Below are positions 12,501 to 19,800 of a stretch of DNA of 64,000 nt, piece by piece (position 1 is the stretch's first letter; each line of letters opens with the position of its first letter). The stretch lies in contig NC_083522.1 of NCBI RefSeq assembly GCF_032362555.1, positions 2,768,001-2,832,000 on the forward strand, given 5' to 3'. Under the pieces are notes generated by a model, which did not search any database, was not told the DNA's origin, and worked only from the letters and a program-made list of their open reading frames with translations. The DNA comes from Amyelois transitella. Taxonomy: Eukaryota > Arthropoda > Insecta > Lepidoptera > Pyralidae. The translations under genes and the position numbers were made by a program.

Positions 12501-15500
12501 TATGAATGTGGATGAAGCGAGGGAAATATGCAAAGATCGTGGCAAGTGGAAAGAGGTAGTCTCTGCCTACCCCTCCGGGAAAGAGGCGTGATTTTATGTA
12601 TGTATGTATGTATAATGACTTATTTGTATTTTTATATGCAGGCCAGTTGCCCAGCAACTGATGGCAGGCGAGATGGTCCAGCCCGAAGGATTTGAATGCG
12701 TGACGGTGTACTTCAGTGACATCGTGGGCTTCACTGAGCTGTGCGCCGCCTCCACGCCCATCCAGGTGGTTGACCTGCTCAACGATCTGTACAGCACCTT
12801 CGACAGGATTATAGGGTTTTATGATGTTTATAAGGTGGGTAGATAAATAAGGTTTTTATTTTTTTTAATGGTATCGTAGTCAATTCAAAATTGGAACCCT
12901 TCTAGTTTTGTTTTTCCTCCTATACGTCGCTTTATAGACAACTCTATTATATTCAGCGACTTTGGATTCTTATATAAGGTTTTAAAAATGGTTCGATACA
13001 AATTTGTGAAAAATAAAATTATTATGACACTCCATACTTGTAACTGCCATAATAATATTAGACCATTTGAAATGTCAAATGGTGTAATCAAATGAAATGT
13101 AAAATGGATATATAAAAACGTAAAATAGTTTAGGAGGTTTGGGATAAATTTGATAAAAAGGTGATGGGACTGATGTTACGGTAACTTTCTTACCCTAGTC
13201 CGACTTGAAAATTGCCGATTTTATTATATTTAAAAAAAAAATCGAAATTTCACATCTTAGTATCATCACTACATAGTATAAAACAAAGTCGCTATTTTAG
13301 TCTGTTTGTCTGTATGCTTAAATCTTTAAAATTACGCAACGGATTTTGATGCGGTTTTTTGTAACAGGTAGAGTGATTCAAGAGGAAGGTTTTTATGTAT
13401 AATAACATTTATAATTTTGCACCCGTGCGAAGGCGGGGCGGGTCGCTAGTAATAACAATAAAACACTGATGATGATTAGTTTTCTGTTTTAAGTTTTAAT
13501 TAATTTAAATAGGTAGAAACGATAGGCGACGCCTACATGGTGGTGTCAGGTCTGCCGGAGCGTAACGGCGATCTGCACGCGCGGGAGATCTGTCTGATGG
13601 CGCTGGCGGTGGTGGAGGCCGTCAGGGGCTTCGTGGTCAAGCACCGCCCCACGCACAGGCTCGAGGTAATGGTGAAAACGTGAAGATAACTTGCCAAAAC
13701 ACCAGCTAGGTGAAGATCGAAATCATATGTAAAAGGTGCGATTTCGACAATATCTACACAAGTATTAATATTTAAGTAATATACTTATAGTCACGTCTAT
13801 ATCCCCTGCGGGGTAGACAGAGCCAACAGTCATCAAAAGACTGAAAGGCCACGTTAGTAACGTAGCTGTTTGGCTGAAATTATAGAATTGAGATTAAAAT
13901 AGTGGCAGCCCATCGCTTAATTAAAAGAAAAATCCCAAGTTTATATGCCTATCAAGTCTTTTCGAGACTGTTGGCCCTGTCTAACCCGCAAGGGATAAAG
14001 ACGTGATTATATGTATGTATGGTCCTATCATGACTACTTTCATCTTCGTATTCCCTTCAGTTAATTATCGTAATTGCGTCCTAACAGAATTCTGTATAAG
14101 GTATATAAAAACACGAATTTTGAGTAGTTTAGTTTGAAATGATTAAAATCCAACTTCTGCTGATTGTAATAAAATTTGTAGAAGAGACTTTTTACAAGTG
14201 ACATAACTTCATTTATTTCCTGAAAGTCACCTGTCTATAGCGAAGACCTGGTAAAAGTTAGTTCAGAATAATTAGACTTCACGATATTTACATACTTGTT
14301 TTATAAAAGATAATATTGTGCCGAGTGGTTCCCGGCACCAATACAAAAAAGAATAGGACCACTCCATCTCTTTCCCATGGATGTCGTAAAAGGCGACTAA
14401 GGGAAGGCTTACAAATTTGAAATTCTTTTTTAGGCGATGGGCTAGCAACCTGTCACTATTTGAATCTCAATTATATCATTAATCCAAATAGCTGAACGTG
14501 GCCATTCAGTCTTTTCAAGACTGTTGGCTCTGTCTACCCCGCAAGGGATATAGACGTGACCATATGTATGTATGAATAATTAGACTTCATGATACATGTT
14601 TTATAAAAGACAATATTGTTCAGGTACGGGTTGGCGTACATTCGGGCCCAGTCTGCGCAGGAGTGGTGGGAGTCAAGATGCCGCATTATTGTCTATTTGG
14701 GGACACTGTCAACACCGCCAGCAGGATGGAATCTACCGGACAACGTGAGTATAATAGTGCACAGCAAATAATGAAGTGTTTTGCTTTTTTTGTTACTTGT
14801 TCTAGGTAAAAGTCGTAATCAAATGTAATACCTACACAAGTATCAAACCAGTGTGTATTTTGTGTTCTTATTTAAGTAACTAGTGACCCGCCCCGGCTTC
14901 GCGCGGGTGCAAAATTCGGAAAAAATTATACATAAAAACCTTCCTCTTGAATCACTCTACCTGTTACAAAAAACCGCATCAAAATCCGTTGCGTAATTTT
15001 AAAGATTTAAGCATACAGACAAACAGACTAAAATAGCGACTTTGTTTTATACTATGTAGTGATATATACAATCAATAAAGTTTTAATCCTTATGCAAACA
15101 ACTAATAAAAATTAATTTACACAAAAATCACATTTAGACTTATTCATCTAATGCTTATTTGACTTTAGTTACCCCAAAATATGTTTTAACATCATTCATC
15201 TGTTTTTTTATAATTTTTACAAGTCTGATAAAATACTTATTAGAGAATTCTCTGATTGGCCTGGGTCGTGGATATTTATCTATATAAGTATCTATTTTAA
15301 AATACTGTATCCTTGGGTTAGTATATCATAACACAAGTCTGTTACTTTGAGGTCTGTGTAATTTGTCCCGTATATATTTATTTATTATGTTTAATTCGCC
15401 GAAACCGCCGAGCTTGCATGAAGACAGTTGTGAATGTGGATGAAGCAAAGGAAGTGTGCAGAGATCGTGGCAAGTGGAAAGAGGTAGTCTCTGCCTACCC

Positions 15501-15889
15501 CTCCGGGAAAAATACGTGATTTTATGTACTGTGTATGTATGTTTATATAATTCAAAGACACTGTTCAAAGTGTCAACTAAAATAACGTTATCTCCATTCT
15601 TAACAACATTTTTTCATTTCAAGCTCTACGGATCCACTTGAGCGAAAGCACGCGAGTATTACTCCAACAATGGGGGACGTTCGTCGTGGAGAGGCGAGGT
15701 GAAGTGGAGCTGAAAGGCAGGGGCCGTATGCTCACCCACTGGCTGCTGCAATGCTCGGAGCCCGAGTCCAGGGCGGTCGCGCAGAGTCCCCAGCCGCCAC
15801 CGCAATACCCCATATTGTTCCCAACATTGCCTCAGCCGGTTTTGCAAGTGCCGTATCTAGTGGTTGACCCACCGACGTTGGCCGCTTGA
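553..15889 (+). CDS. Receptor-type guanylate cyclase, natriuretic peptide receptor-like (3' ten exons)
   Basis: Membrane guanylate cyclase making cGMP from GTP; the visible part is cytoplasmic. Exons: 553-726, 1445-1621, 3705-3861, 6033-6191, 7299-7485, 7995-8141, 12642-12834, 13513-13665, 14624-14744, 15624-15889. Phases agree throughout, giving 577 residues to TGA. Order: kinase homology domain (exons 1-5), coiled linker (exon 6), cyclase domain (exons 7-10), short Pro-rich tail. Phrases such as [24 protein letters not shown] and LLWTAPEL match vertebrate NPR-A/B closely. The signal peptide, ligand-binding ectodomain and membrane helix must lie left of the window. Gene symbol is left blank because insects have several NPR-type cyclases. 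A polyadenylation signal lies at 15972. Confidence 0.93.
762..829. repeat. Perfect inverted repeat, 31-bp arms, 6-bp loop
   Basis: Arms 762-792 and 799-829 are exact reverse complements, with loop TCGTAT. It lies 36 bp after the donor of the first visible cyclase exon. It could be a small palindromic element or a local inversion-duplication; nothing in it looks coding. Confidence 0.85.
1884..2570 (-). mobile_element. LINE (non-LTR retrotransposon), 5'-truncated 3' end
   Basis: Reverse-strand copy of the C-terminal end of a non-LTR retrotransposon ORF, followed by its 3' tail of CATA units. Protein-level landmarks are [11 protein letters not shown]-like, [11 protein letters not shown] and a C-terminal [11 protein letters not shown]-like motif. 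Here the frame is interrupted, so this copy is dead. The clade cannot be fixed from the C-terminus alone. The same family recurs at 10214, 12403, 15399, 42513 and 61800. Confidence 0.85.
2985..3212 (+). mobile_element. tRNA-derived SINE-B
   Basis: The head resembles a tRNA, with an A-box-like GTGGCTCAGCGG and a B-box-like GGTTCAAATCC, followed by a body ending in TTTGTCCCGAATATATTT. It is more diverged than the copy at 5779. Confidence 0.85.
3444..3511 (-). mobile_element. LINE 3'-end fragment
   Basis: Reverse-strand fragment of the last ~60 bp of the LINE, with its CATA tail and the stem-loop around ACCCGGAGGG. No ORF remains. Confidence 0.7.
4156..4221. repeat. Palindromic cluster of TCGTAGAGACCTCTACGA
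   Basis: Arms 4156-4177 and 4200-4221 are reverse complements. The segment between them carries another copy of the same self-complementary core (CGTAGAGACCTCTACG). The whole can form alternative hairpins. It lies in a cyclase intron. Confidence 0.8.
4652..4805 (+). mobile_element. Diverged LINE 3' fragment
   Basis: Recognisable by the residual sequence for the RACMKR...VDEAKE region and a GTGACGTGATTTTAT end. It is clearly older than the copies at 10214 and 12403. Confidence 0.6.
5779..6016 (+). mobile_element. tRNA-derived SINE-B abutting a cyclase exon
   Basis: Full-length-looking copy: head GGCCTCTGTGGCGCAGCGG, B box GGTTCGAATCC, body, then TTTGTCCCGTATTTA. It is followed by TATC units ending in TATAG, which is the splice acceptor at 6031-6032. 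The SINE therefore lies within ~16 bp of the exon at 6033. Confidence 0.9.
7536..7850 (+). pseudogene. Decayed partial copies of the preceding cyclase exon
   Basis: After the exon 7299-7485, the intron holds sequence resembling it. At 7661-7735, GGTGACAACGGGTGGAGGGG and ATCATCAATGCTAACTGCAC match exon stretches GGTGACAGCGGGGGGAGGGG and ACCATCAATGCTAATTACAT, with the middle ~70 bp missing. A fainter third trace lies at 7813-7850 (TTCGAACACCGTCAACTACA). A SINE-A fragment splits the second copy. This looks like an old internal tandem duplication of the exon. Confidence 0.6.
7548..7660 (+). mobile_element. SINE-A, 5'-truncated, with target-site duplication
   Basis: The 3' half of SINE-A ends in ATATGTATGTATGT. 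It is flanked by AAGGTGACA at 7539-7547 and 7661-7669, so it inserted into the decayed exon copy. Confidence 0.85.
8547..8793 (-). mobile_element. SINE-A, nearly complete
   Basis: Reverse-strand copy with a CATA tail at the left. The outermost head bases (CCGTGTGG) are missing. Confidence 0.85.
9195..9454 (+). mobile_element. SINE-A, full length, diverged
   Basis: It runs from a TCCTGCGGTTCTTGGCACC-like head to a GTGATTATATGTATGTAT tail. Confidence 0.85.
10214..10391 (+). mobile_element. LINE 3' fragment
   Basis: Encodes the LINE C-terminus (…[20 protein letters not shown], then SAYPSGKEA stop), then GTGATTTTATGTATGTATG. 5'-truncated. Confidence 0.88.
10738..10960 (-). mobile_element. SINE-A with internal deletion
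   Basis: Reverse copy flanked by TTAGATAC at both ends (10730-10737 and 10961-10968). Part of the middle around the AACAGTCTTG region is lost. Confidence 0.85.
11280..11485 (-). mobile_element. SINE-A, tail missing
   Basis: Reverse copy with a diverged body and a head ending in GGGAACCACACAGCA. Confidence 0.8.
11868..12052 (+). repeat. Unclassified interspersed repeat
   Basis: Its AAATGTGAAAGTGTGTTAGT start and GCGAAAACTAGTA end are the pattern of non-autonomous repeats common in moth introns. No ORF, and I cannot assign a superfamily. Confidence 0.45.
12403..12613 (+). mobile_element. LINE 3' fragment
   Basis: It starts at the region for [18 protein letters not shown] and ends with the GAAAGAGGCGTGATTTTATG stem-loop and (TATG)n. 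It lies just before the cyclase exon at 12642. Confidence 0.88.
13266..13449 (+). repeat. Repeat R (ATCACTACATAGTAT … GGGTCGCTAGT)
   Basis: About 185 bp of non-coding repeat running from CACTACATAGTATAAAACAA to GCGGGGCGGGTCGCTAGT. Four other copies occur in this window. No terminal inverted repeat was seen; a small non-autonomous element, possibly Helitron-like, is a guess. Confidence 0.75.
13787..14021. mobile_element. Two SINE-A pieces in opposite orientation
   Basis: 13787-13950 is a reverse piece with the CACGTCTATATCCC tail end at the left. It is joined directly to a forward 3' piece at 13951-14021 ending in ATATGTATGTATG. The tails therefore face outward in a hairpin-like arrangement. 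Confidence 0.75.
14267..14618. repeat. ~45-bp direct repeats flanking a SINE-A before a cyclase exon
   Basis: AATAATTAGACTTCA…TTTTATAAAAGA…AATATTG occurs at 14267-14318 and again at 14575-14618, on either side of the SINE. The right copy leads into the acceptor TTCAG of the exon at 14624. GTTCAG also precedes the left copy. Confidence 0.8.
14319..14574 (+). mobile_element. SINE-A, full length
   Basis: It runs from TGCCGAGTGGTTCCCGGCAC to CCATATGTATGTATG and is nearly colinear with the consensus of the other copies. Confidence 0.9.
14879..15063 (-). repeat. Repeat R, reverse copy
   Basis: It runs from ACTAGTGACCCGCCCCGGCT to TACTATGTAGTGAT and is a close match to the copies at 13266, 60875 and 62678. 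Confidence 0.8.
15243..15385 (+). mobile_element. SINE-B, 5'-truncated
   Basis: It has the body only (TTGGCCTGGGTCGTGGATAT…TTTGTCCCGTATATATTTA). The tRNA-like head is absent. Confidence 0.8.
15399..15542 (+). mobile_element. LINE 3' fragment
   Basis: It carries the region for RACMK…[18 protein letters not shown] and ends in a diverged stem-loop and TATG units. Confidence 0.82.
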
Positions 15890-15971
15890 TCGCAGGATTC
15901 CCAGGCTGAAGAGATGTTGGATGATTGAATTGAGATATCATTGTGATTGTCGCGTTGTGATCGTGCAATGG

Positions 15972-15977
15972 AATAAA
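15972..15977 (+). terminator. Polyadenylation signal of the guanylate cyclase
   Basis: AATAAA 83 bp after the stop codon. Confidence 0.65.
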
Positions 15978-16429
15978 ATTTTGTTTGTGGTTGAACGTGA
16001 AATGAAATTTAAATTTCATATGAAAAACATTACGTGGAATGAAGATTAGTTATGACGAAAAACGTTATGCGAAACGGTGATTATGCATGTCATTAACCTT
16101 ATACTCGTATGAGGGTCCATATACTAATCTTTGATCCACATAATATTTTTCGTATGAAATTTTATTCGAAATGATGCTGGACCATAAAAAAATATGGGAC
16201 CCAATATGGATCCTAGGATGCAATGAGCTAGGGTTAGCTTAGCAAAGTAGTCTGGAAATCAGGGAACACACTAGTTGTCTGGGCTCATTATGTGGCACGT
16301 TGAAAGGCTATTTTTATTAATATTAATTGTTATAACGTAAAATTTTAATAATTTTAAGAAAAATATATGTATATCGATATTTAGTAAAGATAAGATGAAT
16401 ACTTTATGTTAGTAGGTAATTGTTTCTCA

Positions 16430-16593
16430 TACATTCATATAATCACGCCTATATCCTTTGCGGGGAAGACAGAGCCGACAGTCTTGAAAAGACTGAACGG
16501 CCACTCTCGGCTGTATAGTTTAATGATTTTATTGAGATTTAAATAGTGACAGGTTCTTAGTCCATCGCCTACAAAATAAAATTCCGAGTTTAT
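16430..16593 (-). mobile_element. SINE-A, 3' two thirds
   Basis: Reverse copy beginning with ATACATTCATATAATCACG. The head is missing. Confidence 0.8.
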
Positions 16594-16599
16594 TAGATC

Positions 16600-16677
16600 A
16601 TACATACAATACATACATAAAATCACGCCTCTTTCCCGGAGGGGTAGGCAGAGACTACCTCTTTCCACTTGCCACGA
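16600..16677 (-). mobile_element. LINE 3'-end fragment
   Basis: CATA tail followed by AAAATCACGCCTCTTTCCCG and the end of the ORF; about 75 bp only. Confidence 0.8.
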
Positions 16678-17624
16678 TTATTATTTATTATTATTTATTG
16701 ATTATTATTAATTAGATCATCTTTAATATTATTTAGACAAATAGAATGAAGATTCATCGAACCAAGATACTAAGCATGCAAACGTGTTTAACATGGTGTA
16801 AACGGTACAGATTATGCGCACTTTATGGCCCGCCTGTAATCCGGGCGTAACGAGCCGGTTATACGGATTTACATTTAATAAGAGATTGCTGCGTCGAACA
16901 GATTTGTTTGCAAATGGCTTGTCTGATGGGGGCGACACGTGGATGTGATGGCTAAATTATTATCAGTGTGCAGTACTGTAATAGCGCTTCGTGGTATAAC
17001 TTCAGATATGTGTATATGGTGCATGAAGTAGGGCATTTATAAAAGAATATAGAAACGATTGTTACATTTGATTTAATTATCCAGAATAACTGTAAACAAT
17101 GCAGAAGTCTGAATGAATAACCTAACAAGTAATTATACTTTAGCATACTTTTCGTGATGTGTGTCAGAATGGCGGGTGTACCTCACGGATTTTAATATCT
17201 GTTTTGGATTAAAAACGTACCTGATGTGTACCTCAGTGTACCTTAAAAGGCGTTTCGCACATGGGACATGAGATACATTTGTATAGTTATGTAAAACCCC
17301 TCTTCTTCCATTTATGTGATAACTTTTGTTGGTGTCTAATTAATTTCTTAACTCTATTAAACAAATAAAAAAACAAGTATATAACAAGTCAAGATGGATG
17401 CGTATCTAAATATATTTCATCACAATCATAAGCAGATTGTAATTTACAGAATAGGTTATTCAGTATATAATGCAAATTGTATACCTATGTATGTCAATGA
17501 TGAGTATGTACGATAAAATATAAATAATAAATTAAAGTTCCTATGATATTATTTAAAAAAATAATATTCTTTTTAATGCTAATCTACAATTATGACTGAA
17601 CTTCGGTGACTTCGACTCGCAAAC

Positions 17625-17854
17625 AGGTAGATAATAAGCTAAAATGTGCCAAATATTTACGAAGGATCAATATCTACCTGTTTTGTTATAACAGTGATAA
17701 AGTTTTAAAAACAAAAGGTAGGTGCGGCACGACGCTACCTGAAGTTGCACCCAATTCTCCGCTAGATGGCAACTTTATATTTTATATATGTTTAACACGC
17801 GCTATTTAGATTTTTTCGTTCAGATTGACTACCTCGGCACGATCGTTTACCGGC
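17625..17854 (+). promoter_or_regulatory. Upstream region of U3 copy 1
   Basis: All three U3 copies share this upstream segment. Conserved parts include GTTGCACCCAATT, CCGCTAGATGGCA and a block running from TTAGATTTTTTCG at -49 to the start. Insect snRNA-type promoters have a proximal sequence element at about -60 to -40, which would fall in the conserved CGCTA-TTAGATTTTTTCG stretch. The PSE identity is inferred. Confidence 0.5.
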
Positions 17855-18052
17855 AAGACCTTACTTCATAGGATCATTTCTATAGTAAGCTCTTCGCATA
17901 GACGCTCGCAATACGCGGGGCCTCACTAACCACGATGAGGAGACGTGGCGCGGTGTCCTGAGCGTGAGGCGGGCGGTGGTCGCTGACCATCAGCCCTCGA
18001 TGATCGTTCGCTCCCCCAGGGGAGAGTGGGACACTTTCGCTTTCTGAGTGGT
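17855..18052 (+). ncRNA. U3: U3 small nucleolar RNA, copy 1
   Basis: Box C/D-type snoRNA that base-pairs with pre-rRNA in the SSU processome. The 5' end AAGACC and GGATCATTTCTATAGT (box A region) match U3 across eukaryotes. Further landmarks, in order, are ACCACGATGAGGAG, CCTGAGCGTGA (box B region), CGATGATCGTTC (box C) and the 3' end TTCTGAGTGGT (box D). Length 198 nt fits insect U3. It differs from copies 2 and 3 mainly in the GTGGTCGCTGACC segment and at ACTTTCGC. All boxes are kept, so it may be functional. Confidence 0.93.
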
Positions 18053-18149
18053 TAGTTTTACTTTAAATCTGTTTAAAAAAATATTAAAAAAAGTTGTAAT
18101 GCCCTATCCTATGGCTTTACTTTCTTCTATGAGAAATAGGAGGGCATCA

Positions 18150-18620
18150 AGAAATGCTTAATTGGTAATTCATAATGGTGTGGTAATGTCTACTCTTAAG
18201 TATGGGAGTGATAGTTGGGTATGGCAGATACAAAATAAAAGTAGAGTTAACGGAACTGAAATGATAGCTTTTAGAAGTACGTGTGGTGTTAGGTTTATAG
18301 ATCGAATTAGAAATATTGATGTAAGAGAAATGTGTGGAGTGAAAGAGGATGTGGTGACCAAAATTGTAAAGAGTATGTTGAGATGGTTTGGGCATGTCGA
18401 GAGAATGGATGAGGACATACTAACGAAAAGAATTTATAAGCCAGAGCTGACTGTAAAAGTGGGACCGAGTGGGCCTCGTCAAACTTTCAAGGACAAAATT
18501 TTGAATGTCTTAAAAAAGGAAGATGTTAGGAGTACCCTAGGAGGTAAGAGTAATGAGTGTGGTGGAAACGGGAGAGGCGTGATGGCATGGATATATGTAG
18601 GTATATACTATATTATGTCT
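18150..18620 (+). mobile_element. Older LINE relative, 3' part
   Basis: An open frame over most of this stretch encodes a diverged version of the LINE C-terminus: [21 protein letters not shown] and a GPSGPRQTF region. It lacks the usual SAYPSGKEA end. It sits between U3 copies 1 and 2. Confidence 0.8.
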
Positions 18621-18624
18621 ATCA

Positions 18625-18903
18625 AAGCAGATAGATAATATGCCAAAATGCGCCAAATGTTTACGAAGGAACAATATCTATCTACCTGTTTTGTACGTAA
18701 TAATAGTACAACTGTCAGTTACTTCGGACTTAACGGACGGAAAAAAAGGGTTTGAACGGACTAAAGGTAGGAGTGGCACGGCTCTACCTGAAGTTGCACC
18801 CAATTTTCCGCTAGATGTCACGTTTAAATTTAATATTAGTTTCTCACGCGCTAGTTAGATTTTTTCGCTCAGATTGACTACCTCAGCACGATCGTTCACC
18901 GAC
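18625..18903 (+). promoter_or_regulatory. Upstream region of U3 copy 2
   Basis: Homologous to the segments before copies 1 and 3, with the same spacing of TTAGATTTTTTCGCTCAG (from -49) to the RNA start. This supports it as the promoter. Confidence 0.5.
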
Positions 18904-19099
18904 AAGACCTTACTTCATAGGATCATTTCTATAGTAAGCTCTTCGCATAGACGCTCGCAATACGCGGGGCCTCACTAACCACGATGAGGAGACGTGGCGC
19001 GGTGTCCTGAGCGTGAGGCGGGCCGTGGTGCTCACCATCAGCCCTCGATGATCGTTCGCTCCCCAGGGGAGAGTGGGACACTGTCGCTTTCTGAGTGGT
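18904..19099 (+). ncRNA. U3: U3 small nucleolar RNA, copy 2
   Basis: Same landmarks as copy 1: AAGACC start, GGATCATTTCTATAGT, CCTGAGCGTGA, GATGATCGTTC, TTCTGAGTGGT end; 196 nt. It is closest to copy 3. Small differences are GGGCCGTGG in the variable helix and one C fewer in the CCCC-AGGGG hairpin. It lies at the left border of the segmental duplication. Confidence 0.93.
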
Positions 19100-19800
19100 T
19101 AGTTTATATTTTTACAAACTTTTTTAAAATTATTTACAAAGCGTCAGTATACCGTCCCATTAAAATAAAAAGGAACTTTAATTGTAATATAACTATAACG
19201 TTTATTTGTGTACTTATCTAGTTCTGTTCAATGTAAGTTTTTGAATAAATTGTATATTATAGATTTTTTGAACACGTTGTTTAAGACTGAAACGGTTTAA
19301 TAAATAATAATACGAGAAATATATATATGTATCAGATAATATATTTCGAATATACCTATAAATTCTAGGAGATATTAACTGAAAGATCCTGAGTGTTTCA
19401 TCTAACTCTGTGCCAAATTCAATCAAAGTCCTTCCAGAATTTTTTAATACAATCTTTGGTCTAGAAATATATGAATAAACATTCCAATTAAAATACAAAA
19501 ATCCGATAGTTTCTTTGTGATTAGTTATTGTGTATCACGATGAAAATACGGATTTCTGGATCTGAATAATTGGTATTTGTATGATTAATGAATAGTTATA
19601 TTTTTTCACTGTTTTTTTTTTTTTTTTAGACTGTTTGCTCTGTCTACCCCGCAAGGGATATAGACGTGACCATATGTATGTATGTATGTTATATTTTTTC
19701 AAAAATTCGAATTCGTCTTAATACTGTGATTGTACAGGTTGTATGATAAATTGATTTGCAATGACAAGAATTAACGTGCAATATCCCTATCCAGCTTTAA
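19100..19800. other. Spacer between U3 copy 2 and the left ionotropic receptor
   Basis: No gene. It is homologous to 27131-27875 and, from about 19185, to the diverged piece at 25825-26205. It holds one post-duplication SINE-A fragment. Confidence 0.7.
19609..19687 (+). mobile_element. SINE-A, strongly 5'-truncated, with empty site in the duplicate
   Basis: It keeps only GACTGTTTGCTCTG to the TATG tail, after a T-run. Target-site copies GTTATATTTTTTCA lie at 19595-19608 and 19688-19701. The duplicate (about 27765) has this site once and no SINE. Confidence 0.88.

Larger units (their letters stand above)
7995..15889 (+). other. Linker and cyclase catalytic domain exons
   Basis: The exon at 7995 encodes the coiled linker ([20 protein letters not shown], then LLYQVLPR), which dimerises these enzymes. 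The exon at 12642 has the metal-binding Asp in [12 protein letters not shown]. The exon at 13513 has the second metal Asp in [15 protein letters not shown], whose Glu is one of the guanine-selecting residues. The exon at 14624 has [15 protein letters not shown] with the guanine-selecting Cys and the catalytic Asn and Arg. All key residues of an active guanylate cyclase are present. Confidence 0.92.
15990..17600. other. Intergenic stretch, no gene seen
   Basis: AT-rich. Contains a SINE-A piece and a LINE piece near 16.4-16.7 kb. No ORF here resembles a protein I know, and no splice-compatible exons are visible. Confidence 0.6.

Noticed and set aside
13266-13449. Repeat R as a confirmed Helitron
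   Set aside because: No clear TC start, 3' hairpin plus CTRR end, or AT target site could be established from five copies.
15659-16019. Reverse-strand ORFs over the last cyclase exon
   Set aside because: Shadows of the GC-rich final exon.
18162-18638. 158-residue ORF as a host gene between U3 copies
   Set aside because: It is an older version of the LINE C-terminus.
18994-19221. Small ORF MARCPEREAG…
   Set aside because: Lies across the U3 snoRNA and its flank; no protein support.
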